A DNA stretch of 64,000 nucleotides from positions 186,001-250,000 of the forward strand of contig WSYJ01000180.1 in the NCBI GenBank assembly GCA_020186115.1. Reading direction: 5' to 3'. The DNA is from Histomonas meleagridis. Lineage: Eukaryota; Parabasalia; Tritrichomonadida; Dientamoebidae. The translations under genes were made by a program, and so were the position numbers. Numbering within the stretch: position 1 is the stretch's first letter; the number at the start of each line of letters is the position of its first letter. The notes below the pieces were generated by a model. The model did not search any database, was not told the DNA's origin, and worked only from the letters and a program-made list of their open reading frames with translations. Below are positions 50,078 through 60,605 of this stretch, in pieces.

Positions 50078-52621
50078 TCAAATCGATGCATTTTGTAACA
50101 TCCGAAGTTTTTCTATATCGTTTCTAATCTTATCTACCAAACAATTGAGCGCTTCCTCATCGAAATTATTTATATCTATTTTATACAATCCAGACAACGG
50201 CTTCGAAACGATTTTCAACAAATTTTCTTTTTCTTCGTTAAACTCGTTTTTCAATTTCCTTATTACGTCCTGAATTTTGGACTGACAAATTATTTGTTGT
50301 GCTGACAATTGATTTTTTATAATTTGTTTTTCCTTATTAATTTGTTCGGACATTATTTTATTATTCATTTCCAATGTTTTAATTTTTGTGTTTAATTCTT
50401 CGTTTTCGATTTTAATTCTTTCGTTTGTTTCTTTGCTTTCGTTGAGTAAATTCGTAAGTTTCTTTACGAGTTCGCGTGATTCTAATGCCTTTTCTTTTAT
50501 AGTTTTTATTGAGCTTTCATACGATTGTTTCGATTCATTTTGTTGTTTCTCCATATCATTAATTGATTCTTTATATTGTTTTGTTAATGAAACTTTTGTG
50601 TTCTTCGTCTTTTTCCGTAATTTCGTGATTACATTTTCATAGTTTTCGATTGTTTCCTTAAGTTCATTAATTTCTTGTTTATATTTGTTTTCATTTATAA
50701 AATGTTTCTGCTTCTCCATCGATATTTCTTGGATATGTTTCGATTTTAGTTCATTAATTTGATCATTTAATTTGTTGTTTTCATCAATTTGAGCTTCGAC
50801 TTCTTCTTGTAGTGTTTTTATGGTTTCATTTGTTTCGTTTTGAAGTATGTCACTTTGCTCATTAGAATTTATTAAGTTATTGTTCGTAATAATTTTGTTT
50901 TGGATTCGAATTATTTTATATTTATCTTTGAGTTTTTCATTTTCTTGTTGTAATTGTTCAATCATTAACTTTCGTTTACTTTCATTTTTGTTTTGTTTAA
51001 TAAATTTGTTTTGAAGTCTTTTAAGTTCATTTTGTGTTTTAGATTTAGAATTTTTTAAATGTGAAATTTTTTGCTCAAGAGAATTGAACGCGCTTTGAAT
51101 ATTTTCAATAGGGCAGTTCAATTCCTTTGAAATGTTCTCAATTTGGAGCTGCTTTGAAAGAGAATTTTTGGCTTTTTGTAACTGGCGGTTTTGTAATTCA
51201 TTGATTAAAAATTGAGAAGTAAACAACAAAAGTGCCTCGTCGTTAATTTGAATGTTGTTCATTAGAATTTGTTTTTTATAATTAACATCACCTGTAATAA
51301 AGAATTCTTTTGGGATATATTTAGCCTCTTCAGAATTAAGTGCAAGAATTTCTTGCTTATTTGTTTCAGATATGATCAAATTAACAAAGTTTTCATCATA
51401 ATCATAAAAAGCAATTTTCCCTAATGATTCTTCATCAGATACAACATGAAGAAGTTGTTTTATCAATGAAAAATGAATCTCTTTAAGTGTTTCAATTTTT
51501 CTTTTTTCATTGTTTAAGTCAGCGGTTATGTCCGACACTTTTTCGGTTTTGATCGTATCGGTTTTTCTTAATTCAAAAATTGTGTTCGAAAGTTCGTTAA
51601 TTATCATTTGGATGCGTTGCAATGGACTAAATTGATCCATACTAATGATCTTGTATAATTGCGTTTTGATTTCACCATCAAGTGGGATTTCCAAGGAACT
51701 TAAGTTTATCCTCGATTCTTCAAAATTATCAACTTTTTGGGATTTGATCTTTTTAGCTAAAAGTTCATTTTGTTTATGAAGCTCACCTAATTTTGCCTCA
51801 GAAAGACAAAGGCATGAATGAAGGTTATACATTAATTCTGACATTTTTTGCCTTTCTTGATTCAATTTACATATTTCTTTAAGTTGATTCTCAAATTGGG
51901 ATTGGATATGATTGAGGGATTCGCTTTTCTTGTAAGATTCATTACGATATTGACTAATGGTATCTTCAAATTTAATTCGTTGATTTTGGAGATTTGATAA
52001 TTGTTCGGTAGTTTCATCTAAATCTTGTTGAACTGTTTCCAGATCTGACTGAAGTTTTTTGTTCGTTTCGTTAAGAAGTGTGTTTTTCTTATTAGTTTGT
52101 GAAATTTCATTGGATAATGTTTCTATCTTTTTTTGTGACTTGTTTAAGCATCGCTTGTAATGATCAGCTTCATTTTGCAATTTTTGATTTTCTGATTTTT
52201 CAACTTCAAGATTATTTCTAAGTTTTCTTATTTGGCTAATATAATCTTTTTCGACTTGTAAATCCATAACTGGTATTAAGCTAGAATCGCTGTTCTCTTT
52301 TGGTGTTTTAGAATTCAATTTTAAGGTTTGAATCTTTTGAAGTGCATCATCTCTTTGTCGAGTCATCTCAGAAAGTTGTTGTTTTAATGATTTAATTTGA
52401 TCTGCAAATGATTCAACAGCTTTTGATGCTTGAATAGCTTGTTTCAGCTGCTTGTTTTTTGATTTTAAACTTTGATTCAATTGATTAATTTTTTCTTGAA
52501 GATGTTCATTTTGTATTACCAAAGTTTGATATTTTAAATAATCAACCTTTTTATTCTTTGGTGAAAATTGTGTGTCTTCCTTAAACTTTGGAGAAGATGA
52601 CTTTGCTTTAATTCCATCCAT
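50078..52621 (-). CDS. long coiled-coil protein
   Basis: An 847-residue protein from ATG (MDGIKAKSSSPKFKEDTQ). After a short basic, Ser/Pro-containing start, nearly the whole length is Glu/Lys/Gln/Leu-rich with clear heptads (LQEKINQLNQSLKSKNKQLK, LSNEISQTNKKNTLLNETNK). One less charged region around residues 380-500 may be globular. No motor or membrane domain is seen, and the C-terminal segment (FDEEALNCLVDKIRNDIEKL) is not a clear GRIP motif. Likely a cytoskeletal, basal-body or Golgi-tether protein; which of these cannot be told. Confidence 0.8.
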   Translation of the reverse strand: MDGIKAKSSSPKFKEDTQFSPKNKKVDYLKYQTLVIQNEHLQEKINQLNQSLKSKNKQLKQAIQASKAVESFADQIKSLKQQLSEMTRQRDDALQKIQTLKLNSKTPKENSDSSLIPVMDLQVEKDYISQIRKLRNNLEVEKSENQKLQNEADHYKRCLNKSQKKIETLSNEISQTNKKNTLLNETNKKLQSDLETVQQDLDETTEQLSNLQNQRIKFEDTISQYRNESYKKSESLNHIQSQFENQLKEICKLNQERQKMSELMYNLHSCLCLSEAKLGELHKQNELLAKKIKSQKVDNFEESRINLSSLEIPLDGEIKTQLYKIISMDQFSPLQRIQMIINELSNTIFELRKTDTIKTEKVSDITADLNNEKRKIETLKEIHFSLIKQLLHVVSDEESLGKIAFYDYDENFVNLIISETNKQEILALNSEEAKYIPKEFFITGDVNYKKQILMNNIQINDEALLLFTSQFLINELQNRQLQKAKNSLSKQLQIENISKELNCPIENIQSAFNSLEQKISHLKNSKSKTQNELKRLQNKFIKQNKNESKRKLMIEQLQQENEKLKDKYKIIRIQNKIITNNNLINSNEQSDILQNETNETIKTLQEEVEAQIDENNKLNDQINELKSKHIQEISMEKQKHFINENKYKQEINELKETIENYENVITKLRKKTKNTKVSLTKQYKESINDMEKQQNESKQSYESSIKTIKEKALESRELVKKLTNLLNESKETNERIKIENEELNTKIKTLEMNNKIMSEQINKEKQIIKNQLSAQQIICQSKIQDVIRKLKNEFNEEKENLLKIVSKPLSGLYKIDINNFDEEALNCLVDKIRNDIEKLRMLQNASI

Positions 52622-52876
52622 TAAAAGTAAACGGTTGAAAACAACAAGTTTGCAAACATGTTCTTCACAAAGATCGAAAACTCATTCCGCAAAACAAATT
52701 TAGATTAGCAATGGACATAAAAAAAGACAAATTTCAGAAAATCTGTTTCATATCATTAATTTTGATCATATAAAAATTCACAGAAATTTGATTTTTACAC
52801 CAAAAATAATTAAGGATAGATATTATATTTATTAATAGGATAGTTGTATTAATTGATTAACAAAATATTATATGCT

Positions 52877-53224
52877 TTAAATTTCCGTTTGGTTTTCGAT
52901 TTTGCTTTGTTCTGCTTGTTCCTCTTCCTCTTGTTGTACTTGTAAAGTTTCTTCTGATTCTGTTTGAATTTTATCGTATGATATTGTTTCTGTTAAATTA
53001 AGTAATTTATGGTACAATTTAAAATACATCATGAGCATGATTGGTAACACAAGTGTATATCCGACAATATCTCTAAGTAATAGTATAAACGGTGGTAAAG
53101 AATTAGGTATATGGAATGTAAAAATAAGAATAATTTCTGTGAGAACCAAAAGAATACTGATTATGTCTGATAGGATGGAACAGCATGAGATACTTTTCTT
53201 TGTCTCTTCGATATTTTCTTCCAT
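52877..53224 (-). CDS. small two-TM protein
   Basis: The protein is 115 residues from ATG (MEENIEETKKSIS); five further codons upstream begin only with TTG. Two hydrophobic helices (about 14-40, DIISILLVLTEIILIFTF; and 50-72, VGYTLVLPIMLMMYF) are followed by a highly acidic, Gln/Glu-rich tail. It is divergent from no close neighbour. The family is not recognised. Composition and size suit a small ER or Golgi membrane protein. Confidence 0.6.
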   Translation of the reverse strand: MEENIEETKKSISCCSILSDIISILLVLTEIILIFTFHIPNSLPPFILLLRDIVGYTLVLPIMLMMYFKLYHKLLNLTETISYDKIQTESEETLQVQQEEEEQAEQSKIENQTEI

Positions 53225-54188
53225 CTGCTGCTGATCCAAAATACTTTGAAAATTTGTGTTACGAACACACCATAATTTTTAAATGCTTAACGTATGACGG
53301 TAAGAATTTTTGACTGTTGAAATATTCAATGGGATATGAATTCTGAGGGAATAGTTGAAAAAAACCGTGTTAATTAATAAACGGTCGATAAACGGAAGTT
53401 TCATCAATTTCTTCATATCCATAAAATTTCGAATTAAACCAAATATTATCTCATCGCAAACCTTACATAAGCCCAATTTATCCAAATATTATGGAAAATG
53501 TATTCAACAAACATTTACACTTGAATATAATTTGACATTTTTCATCATAAAAAGAACAAGAATTTAAAAGAAAATTTGCTTTCGTATTACGTAAAATATA
53601 AAAAGTATTGTATCAGAATGATCTTTTTTCAGATGAGGAGAAAAATTATGAATTTTTATTAAATATATCAAAATTGAATATCAATACTAGCATGTAGATA
53701 TAGTAGTATCTTATCTTATCTTTATAGTTGAATTAAAAGATATTTTTAATAATTTTATTTGAACAGCTCATCACATTTTTTGTACGATAGATACACAAAT
53801 TTTTTATCGTCAAATTTTTGTAAGTGGGATTTTCTTGGTAAAATTCAGCATTTTTAGTTCCAATATGTGTTGTATCATTAGAATTATAAATGTCAATACT
53901 TATAATGATTATATAATGTTTAAACAAAAATTAAATTAAATTTAATTAATTCAAGATTTTCTTGAAAATTATTTGTGACAATACGATATGATGTAATTTA
54001 AGATGCAATGGATCCACAGGCTTTTCTCTTTCTATTCGTCATTTATTTTGTTTTGATGTATAAAATAATGTGAAAATTTCAAGAAGCCTTATAAGAAAAG
54101 TGTCAATTTGTAACGCAAAAAAAAACAAAAAACAAGATTTGAAATATTAATGTGTTTATTTACAATTAGTTTTGGAACGGCCTAACAA
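53225..54188. other. intergenic, no gene seen
   Basis: Short frames on both strands (for example 53355-53567) lack protein-like composition. No RNA gene or repeat is recognised. Confidence 0.45.
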
Positions 54189-54830
54189 TCACCAGTACTT
54201 TCCTCCATAGTTAAGGAATGTGGACTTTAAATTTTCTTTTTCAATTTTTTTATCTATAATTAATTCAGTCTTTAAATCTTGTGACAGAATTCCACTTGCA
54301 GGAGAAAACAAATCTATTGCACCCACTTCATTTGATTTTGTTTGAGGGACTGTACCTGAATTTAAAATCATTCCATTATGTTCATTGCCTTGTGAAATTG
54401 GTGGCGTGCTTTGGTTGGGGACCTTCTTGTTTGAAAGCTCCTCTTTTTGTTGCATTTGCAACTTTTTTGTATGATGGCATGATAACGAAGTCCATCTATT
54501 TTTTATATTAACATCTGATCTCCTATCCAAAAATGAGGCAATTGTTGACCATTTTGGCCCTAATTCACTGTATTTTTGGATGAGAATTTTATCTTCTTCT
54601 GGTGTCCATGGATCGTTCCTAATATTTGGTGAAAGGTAATTTTTATATCTTTCTCGACATTGTTTTGTAGTTCTATTAGGCATGTTTTCTGCAATTATTT
54701 TCCAATCTTTATCTCCGAATCTAGCAACAAGATTTTTTAGCATGAAGTCTTCTTCGGCAGAAAACATTTGTCTGCCGCCTTGTGTATTTTTTATTGCAAT
54801 TTGGAGTGGAAATGGCGTTCCATGCAACAT
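54189..54830 (-). CDS. R2R3-type Myb transcription regulator
   Basis: The protein is 213 residues from ATG (MLHGTPFPLQIAIKN). Two Myb repeats are present. The first spans about 22-70 (FSAEEDFMLKNLVARFGDKD, WKIIAENMPNRTTKQCRERY) and the second about 74-118 (WTPEEDKILIQKYSELG, KWSTIASFLDRRSDVNIKNR). Conserved Trp spacing and the recognition helices CRERYKNYL and NIKNRWTSL indicate sequence-specific DNA binding. The C-terminal half is polar and low-complexity. Similar two-repeat Myb proteins regulate initiator-linked transcription in trichomonads. Confidence 0.92.
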   Translation of the reverse strand: MLHGTPFPLQIAIKNTQGGRQMFSAEEDFMLKNLVARFGDKDWKIIAENMPNRTTKQCRERYKNYLSPNIRNDPWTPEEDKILIQKYSELGPKWSTIASFLDRRSDVNIKNRWTSLSCHHTKKLQMQQKEELSNKKVPNQSTPPISQGNEHNGMILNSGTVPQTKSNEVGAIDLFSPASGILSQDLKTELIIDKKIEKENLKSTFLNYGGKYW

Positions 54831-55659
54831 TCAGAAGGGCGTTGACAAATTGTTTGTCAACATTGAAATAATTATTTATATAAACAATTTTTTCCAGTGA
54901 TATTCTTTTATTTTTTTTAAATAAATCTGAAAAAATATCTAAAATAAATAGGTTGCATTTACAACAGAAAGAAAACATATAAAAAAATGTTTAAAACTCG
55001 CAAATTTTATTTTAATTATAAAATCTAAAGAAAAAAAATTGTTTTTGCAGAGTAAAGTTATCAATAGTTTGGTCAAAGTCTCGATTTCCAGCATTTTAAG
55101 AACTTTATATGGAAAATATTTCAATATTGAAAGAAAATTGCGTTGAACACCGCTCTCAAAAACCCCATAACCAAAAAACACAAGGTTTTTAATCTGTTTG
55201 TTTCATCAACAAAAGTTAAGTTAACTTTCATGTTCCTTTTTTTTAGGCCGTTTTTCTCTATTTATTTATTTTTTTTTTTAATTTCTTAAATCAATAATAT
55301 ATGTGAATTCTTTTTCACGTTATTTCTATTTCTTATTCGTTTTGTTTCCATTTTCTTTATAAAAACTGTTTTTATCATAATGATATGAAAACAATAATGT
55401 CATAAATTTCATATGAAACTCATGAGTTAGGCATACCAAATGAAAATTTATGTCTTGAAGCCATCTGTTTCAAAATGAACTTTTAAGTGTTTTTGTGAAT
55501 CTTGATCAAGATTTTCGAATTTTTCCAATAAAGAATAGAAATAATTCCTAAGAAAAATTCGTTTGTAAGATACTTAGCTACTTGTGTGTGATTTTATGGT
55601 AAAGGATGAAAAATTTTATTTTTTTCTTTCTTAGACATTTGAAGGAAACTTCTTCTAGC
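54831..55659. other. intergenic / promoter region
   Basis: No gene is supported. T-rich runs occur near 55235-55285. The plus-strand gene that follows has an alternative upstream ATG at 55606. Confidence 0.4.
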
Positions 55660-56190
55660 ATGTCCGATTTCATTGATAAAATTATAGATGATTTTAATGC
55701 TGAATTTGGCTTAGATCACGAAGAAGAACAAATTGAAATAACTTCATCAAAATTTGATGATAATCAAAATTCTTCAGCAGCAAACACAATTAAAGAAGGT
55801 ACCTCAGCAGAATCGAAAGGTGCAATCGAAACTGAAATACAAAACACTAAAAAACAGCATTCAAATACATATAATAATTCCAAAGATTTCGTTGACATTT
55901 CGGTTGAAGAGGCATCAAGAATAATTTCTGAGCTAAAGGAACAAAGAATTAAAGATTATCAAGAAATGGAAAAATTACAAATAGAAAATGCAAGATTGAA
56001 AGCAAAAATATCTATTTTAGAACATACTGATTTCAAGGTTGCTGAGCTGTCTACTAGGCTTGAGCAACTTTTACAGAAATATATTGAAGCAGACCAAATT
56101 AGAAATAAGCAATCACTACAGATCAAACAACTTCAACAAGAGGTTTCCTCTCTTAAATCTCGGTTACCAGATGCCTTTAATTCGTCCTGA
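55660..56190 (+). CDS. small coiled-coil protein
   Basis: The protein is 176 residues from MSDFIDKIIDDFNAEFG. An in-frame ATG at 55606 would add 18 hydrophobic residues (MKNFIFFFLRHLKETSSS) and cannot be excluded. The N-terminal ~90 residues are acidic and probably disordered. Residues ~95-175 form a coiled coil (VEEASRIISELKEQRIKD, LQIENARLKAKISILEHTD, SLQIKQLQQEVSSLKSRL). The short coil with a terminal leucine register could be a dimerisation module. No family is recognised. Confidence 0.7.
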   Translation: MSDFIDKIIDDFNAEFGLDHEEEQIEITSSKFDDNQNSSAANTIKEGTSAESKGAIETEIQNTKKQHSNTYNNSKDFVDISVEEASRIISELKEQRIKDYQEMEKLQIENARLKAKISILEHTDFKVAELSTRLEQLLQKYIEADQIRNKQSLQIKQLQQEVSSLKSRLPDAFNSS

Positions 56191-56688
56191 TAAGATTTTA
56201 CATATGTTATATATTTTAAATAAGTTCATTAAATTTGATTATCACATTATTTTTTTTTTTGATTTGTTGAATATATGCATCTATTTCTTTCTCTAACCGA
56301 CATATACTTTCCATTAATTTTTTCGAATTTTTTGTAATGTTTTTTTCAATTAATTTTTTTTACTGGTTCAGCATTTATTGCGTAACCTCTTTCAATCTGA
56401 GTATCTCTTATACCAAACTGAATATAAAAATTAAAAAATCAACTTTTGAATTTTATGAAATTTCCTATATTTGATATAACTCAATCCCAAATGTGACGCC
56501 ACAACTGTTCGTTCATTTGATCACATTACAGCTGCGCACTCTGCAGCAGTCTCACTTCGAAGTTATTTTTTCAGCAAATGGAGTACCCCATAGGGCACCC
56601 CAACAATATTAACGGCCGCTTTACACAAAAATTTTAACGAATGTTTAATTTATTTGATAATGTTATAACAGCTTTAGCTTTGTGATAC
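56191..56688. other. intergenic between convergent genes
   Basis: No gene is seen. A GC-rich box ACCCCATAGGGCACCCC lies at 56586-56602, standing out in this AT-rich DNA. T-rich tracts follow the 3' end of the coiled-coil gene. Confidence 0.4.
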
Positions 56689-58122
56689 TTAAATGAACAG
56701 TTCTTCGATGTTATTTTCATCAATATCTGAAGCCGAGTCTTTTTCATCATGACTTGATGAGTTATTCTTTTTATCTGAGAATAAATCTTGGCTTGAAATT
56801 ACGTTTTGCTTCTTCTTTCTGATGACAAAGAACGCAATTAAAGCTGCCGCAATGATAACAACAACAACAACAACAACTACAACAACAACAACAATTGTTG
56901 TCGTGTTATCGCTGCTTGGAAGGAAGTATGTGTAGAACTCAACGTACTCATTTTGATATGAGAGAACCATAGTATCTCTGTATTCTACCAAAACTGTGTT
57001 GATGTTAAACCATGTGGAAATGTACGCTTGGCCAACGAGCGATGGGCCAAATGTGGATGTTTGGGTAGAAATCGACTCAGCAACCATTGAATAAGAATAA
57101 ACAATGACACTGGTGAGAATGTAAGACATAGACACAGAGGCACCGAATGGTAAAGAGGCGGAAAATGAATTACTTTGTGTAAATGGATGAGATCCAGTGA
57201 AGGTATTGGATTGAGAGAATGTATTAGATTGTGAGAAGGTATTAGATTGTGAGAAGGTATTAGATTGTGAGAATGTATTGGATTGTGAGAATGTATTAGA
57301 TTGTGAGAATGTATTAGATTGTGAGAATGTATTGGATTGTGAGAATGTATTAGATTGTGAGAAGGTATTAGATTGTGAGAAGGTATTAGATTGTGAGAAG
57401 GTATTAGATTGTGAGAAGGTATTAGATTGTGAGAATGTATTGGACTGAGAATATGTGTTGGATTGTGAAAATGTATTGGACTGAGAATATGTGTTGGATT
57501 GTGAAAATGTATTGGACTGAGAATATGTGTTGGATTGTGAAAATGTATTGGATTGAGAATATGTGTTGGATTGTGAAAATGTATTGGACTGAGAATATGT
57601 GTTGGATTGTGAAAATGTATTGGATTGAGAATACGTGTTGGATTGAGAGAATGTATTGGATTGAGAATACGTGTTGGATTGAGAGAATGTATTGGATTGA
57701 GAATATGTGTTGGATTGTGAAAATGTATTGGACTGAGAATATGTGTTGGATTGTGAAAATGTGTTAGATTGAGAATACGTGTTGGATTGAGAATATGTAT
57801 TAGATTGAGAAAATGTATCTGTCGGATCGCTGGAAGATTCTGTTGTTGAATCACTGGAAGATTCTGTTGTTGAATCACTGGAAGATTCTGTTGTTGAATC
57901 AGTTGTAGTTTCTGGGTCTTGGCCTTCATTTCCTTCATTGTTTGTAAGTTCTTTTAGCCTTGGCTGATGTGCACTATTTAGATTTATACCTTTCAAAAAT
58001 TTGTTGAAATCTATTTTATTATTTAGATCGACTAACCTTGCCTTTAATTTATTGGATTCATTTGATTTTTGTGAATTGGTTTTAAAAAATGTAATTAGGA
58101 TGAGTGTTGGCCAGAACAACAT
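56689..58122 (-). CDS. type I surface protein with TFSQSN/TYSQSN repeats
   Basis: The protein is 477 residues from ATG. MLFWPTLILITFFKTNS is a signal peptide. A short acidic ectodomain and three ~8-residue SSSDSTTE-type repeats come next. A long array of 6-residue repeats TFSQSN and TYSQSN then spans residues ~105-315. A mucin-like stretch and a ~90-residue folded region follow (SYILTSVIVYSYSMVAES ... VEFYTYFLPSSDNTT). A Val-rich TM helix (about 412-435) precedes KKKQ and an acidic cytoplasmic tail. The array is a candidate extended, heavily O-glycosylated stalk. The Ser/Asn stalk is shared with a BspA-like pseudogene at ~43.1 kb. The function is unknown. Confidence 0.85.
   Translation of the reverse strand: MLFWPTLILITFFKTNSQKSNESNKLKARLVDLNNKIDFNKFLKGINLNSAHQPRLKELTNNEGNEGQDPETTTDSTTESSSDSTTESSSDSTTESSSDPTDTFSQSNTYSQSNTYSQSNTFSQSNTYSQSNTFSQSNTYSQSNTFSQSNTYSQSNTFSQSNTYSQSNTFSQSNTYSQSNTFSQSNTYSQSNTFSQSNTYSQSNTFSQSNTYSQSNTFSQSNTYSQSNTFSQSNTFSQSNTFSQSNTFSQSNTFSQSNTFSQSNTFSQSNTFSQSNTFSQSNTFSQSNTFSQSNTFSQSNTFSQSNTFTGSHPFTQSNSFSASLPFGASVSMSYILTSVIVYSYSMVAESISTQTSTFGPSLVGQAYISTWFNINTVLVEYRDTMVLSYQNEYVEFYTYFLPSSDNTTTIVVVVVVVVVVVVIIAAALIAFFVIRKKKQNVISSQDLFSDKKNNSSSHDEKDSASDIDENNIEELFI
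57200..57811 (-). repeat. 18-bp coding minisatellite (TFSQSN / TYSQSN units)
   Basis: About 34 tandem 18-bp units lie in frame with the surface protein gene. The N-terminal part alternates TFSQSN and TYSQSN, giving a 36-bp higher-order unit. The C-terminal part is a homogeneous TFSQSN run. Two expansion phases are implied. The exact copy number may be affected by assembly. Confidence 0.9.
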
Positions 58123-58628
58123 TTTCTTTTGTTGGTTATTGATTGAATTTTAAATATTGCATTCAAATATTTGAGTAATTCAATTCATCACCCATTCAAA
58201 AACTAATCCACGCCTGTTAACACCAACTGTACCCACAGAAAGTGCCTTTGTGCCAGAAATATTGACTAGTTTACGATTTCCAGGGTTTTTTGCTGTTGAA
58301 TGGGTTATTATCGGCCGAAAAAATGTAAAGCAAACAAAAATTTTGTTCAGTTTTTAGAAAAACAACAAGTTGTCAGATTTTTTATAAAGTTAAAAACATG
58401 TTGGCAAAATTTGTAATTTTATCATTTATTTCATTATTTAGTCCATGAATCTAAATTCCGTCCAAGCTTCAAAAAGAAAATCACTGGGATCTTTATTTCA
58501 TAATTAAAAATAATTTAATATTTCTCAAAAATTATACAGATTTTAAAATAATCCTAAGATTCTTACTTACAAAGTACTAAAGTTTATAAAATATAATCCA
58601 ATTTTACCTTAAGCAAGGTAATGATTAA
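58123..58628. other. intergenic, no gene seen
   Basis: This is the promoter side of the repeat-bearing surface protein and the 3' side of the RhoGAP gene. No supportable frames. Confidence 0.4.
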
Positions 58629-60095
58629 TCATTTGATTGGATAAACAAAGGAAACATTCCACTCTTTAATTAGGTTCATAAAAAAACACTTTGCAATGAC
58701 TGTATATTTTTTAATTTCATTTGGATTTATTGTTGAGAGTTGAAAGATATCATATCCAAATATTAAAGAAATTGTTTCAACATTCTTGTTTGTCTTCCCA
58801 TAAAATTTTGTTAAGAATCCTACCAGATACCCTAAAATATATTTATTGAGTTCTCCTATTTCAGAAATGATTTTTATATAATCATTACTTTTATATTTCA
58901 TCAGTAAAGATAATGGAACTAAAGGCTCGGGTAAACTAGATATCCACCTCTTTAATATTGACCCGAGATCTTTTACGTTTGATTTGGATAAATCTAAATT
59001 TCCAACATCCATTTCATTAACAATTTGGTTAATTACATTTTGCATTACAGAAACTTGAAATATTTCATTTTTAATTTCGTTTCCCCTTGCTAAAATTGTT
59101 TCGCATATGTTATGAATAAAAATGGGTATAGGTATTAATGAATTTTGAGATATGTTCTGTAGAAAAAATAATTCATATAAAGAAGCTCCAATTAAAAATG
59201 GATAATTAGTTAAATGTGATGGAATTCCAGCAATTGCATTATCTGTAAGATTTCTGAAATTACAATTTCTTTTGCATAATGTTATAAAACGAATATAAGA
59301 TAAACGAGCGATATGTGCAGTCTTTTTATGTGACGAAAATGATGAAATTGCAAGAAAATTTCTTAATATAGGAAATATTTGTTTATCAGGAAGAAATAAA
59401 GTCGACATTACGAGCATTATTTCCCAAAACCTATTTGTTTTTTCCATTGATTTTGAAATTTTTATCCAGTACACTAATTTGAGATAAATTTCATCGATAA
59501 CTAAAATATTTTTAGATACAACTTGGGTAAACTTACAAATCTTTTTTGTTTTTCGAGTTTCAATATATTTGAGAATATGTTTTTTTGAAATTTTTATGTA
59601 ATTTTTGATTTTTGATTCATCTTTATAATTATAAATAAATGATAAATTTGGAAATTCTTTTAGTATTAAATTTTTTTTCGAACCTTTGTTTAAATTTAAA
59701 GCAAAATGTAGTTCAATAAATTTTTGGAATTCTTTGAGATTCCGATCTGTTTCAATAGAAGGTGGAAGATATTTATAATTTTCTTCTGTGAAATTTGAAT
59801 CTGTTTTAAAAATATTAGAAAGAGAAATTTTTGTTTGTATTTGTCTTTTTGTTGATATTTCTGTAAAATTATTTTTTGGTATTATTGTATAATCATTCAT
59901 TAATGATTTCTTAAAATAAGTTTTTTGATCTTCAACAAAGTTTATTGGTATTAATTTTTTTCCATCATAAATTATTGCATTTATAGGAACATCCCATGTT
60001 ACAATATTTTTTATTGGATCATGGAAATATAATCTTCCTGATTTTTCTTTGTAAGCATAGTATATTTCTTCTTTTCCCTTTGGTGTTGATATCAT
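58629..60095 (-). CDS. WW-MyTH4-RhoGAP protein (ARHGAP39/Vilse-like)
   Basis: The protein is 488 residues from ATG. A WW-like domain lies at residues ~12-38 (KSGRLYFHDPIKNIVTWDVP, with the first Trp replaced by Tyr/Ala). A MyTH4-like domain lies around 170-300 (NRFWEIMLVMSTLFLPDKQI, LRNFLAISSFSSHKK, IARLSYIRF). A C-terminal RhoGAP domain (about 305-488) has IPIPIFIHNICETILARG, NLDLSKSNVKDLGSILKRWI and SSLPEPLVPLSLL. This domain order is that of ARHGAP39/Vilse, linking microtubule or membrane binding to Rho inactivation. In the RhoGAP domain the arginine finger is absent: the usual G-[IL]-F-R-x-S-G reads EIFQVSV near residue 343. The protein may bind Rho without stimulating hydrolysis. Confidence 0.85.
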   Translation of the reverse strand: MISTPKGKEEIYYAYKEKSGRLYFHDPIKNIVTWDVPINAIIYDGKKLIPINFVEDQKTYFKKSLMNDYTIIPKNNFTEISTKRQIQTKISLSNIFKTDSNFTEENYKYLPPSIETDRNLKEFQKFIELHFALNLNKGSKKNLILKEFPNLSFIYNYKDESKIKNYIKISKKHILKYIETRKTKKICKFTQVVSKNILVIDEIYLKLVYWIKISKSMEKTNRFWEIMLVMSTLFLPDKQIFPILRNFLAISSFSSHKKTAHIARLSYIRFITLCKRNCNFRNLTDNAIAGIPSHLTNYPFLIGASLYELFFLQNISQNSLIPIPIFIHNICETILARGNEIKNEIFQVSVMQNVINQIVNEMDVGNLDLSKSNVKDLGSILKRWISSLPEPLVPLSLLMKYKSNDYIKIISEIGELNKYILGYLVGFLTKFYGKTNKNVETISLIFGYDIFQLSTINPNEIKKYTVIAKCFFMNLIKEWNVSFVYPIK

Positions 60096-60605
60096 AAGTC
60101 TATCTAATTAAAATCGTATTTACATTAAGTTGTTAACCTAAAATCCTTATAATTTCTAAAGTTTTTGTTAGATTGGTTTTCGGATCATACAAATACGTTT
60201 TTGTTTATATGATCTTTGATATTGCTTTACCATTTTAAAAATGAAACAAACAATTTGAGAAGAAAAACTCTATATTAAATCCCAAATCAACCTAAAAATA
60301 TTTTTATTACAAGACATAAGAAATTAATAACATTTTTCAAGCTAAAAAGAATTGAAATGAAATATAAACTCTGAAAACATACCGGTAAATGATTTCTTTA
60401 TAATTTCAATTTTGTTCAAAAGAAATCTTTTTTTTTCCCCTCGAAGAGTAATAAAAAGAAAAGAAACTTAACTTTACATTAAACAAGTTGAATAAAAGCT
60501 ATAGAAGATAAGCTGCTCAATAAAATAATTTACCGAAATATATATATATATTTAAACTCATTTTTTTTGATACATAAAATTTCATATATCGCAAATAAAT
60601 CACAT
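60096..60605. other. intergenic, no gene seen
   Basis: The region is AT-rich, with a T-rich run near 60430 and a (TA)n patch near 60540. It lies between the RhoGAP promoter and the 3' end of the ASH-domain gene. Confidence 0.4.

Noticed and set aside
57429-57767. Met-Tyr-Trp-rich plus-strand repeat frame
   Set aside because: It is the antisense of the 18-bp TFSQSN repeats; the periodicity is inherited from the real gene.
56985-57938. His/Asn/Pro-rich minus-strand frame
   Set aside because: It is a frame-shifted reading of the same repeat array, without its own start context or signal peptide.
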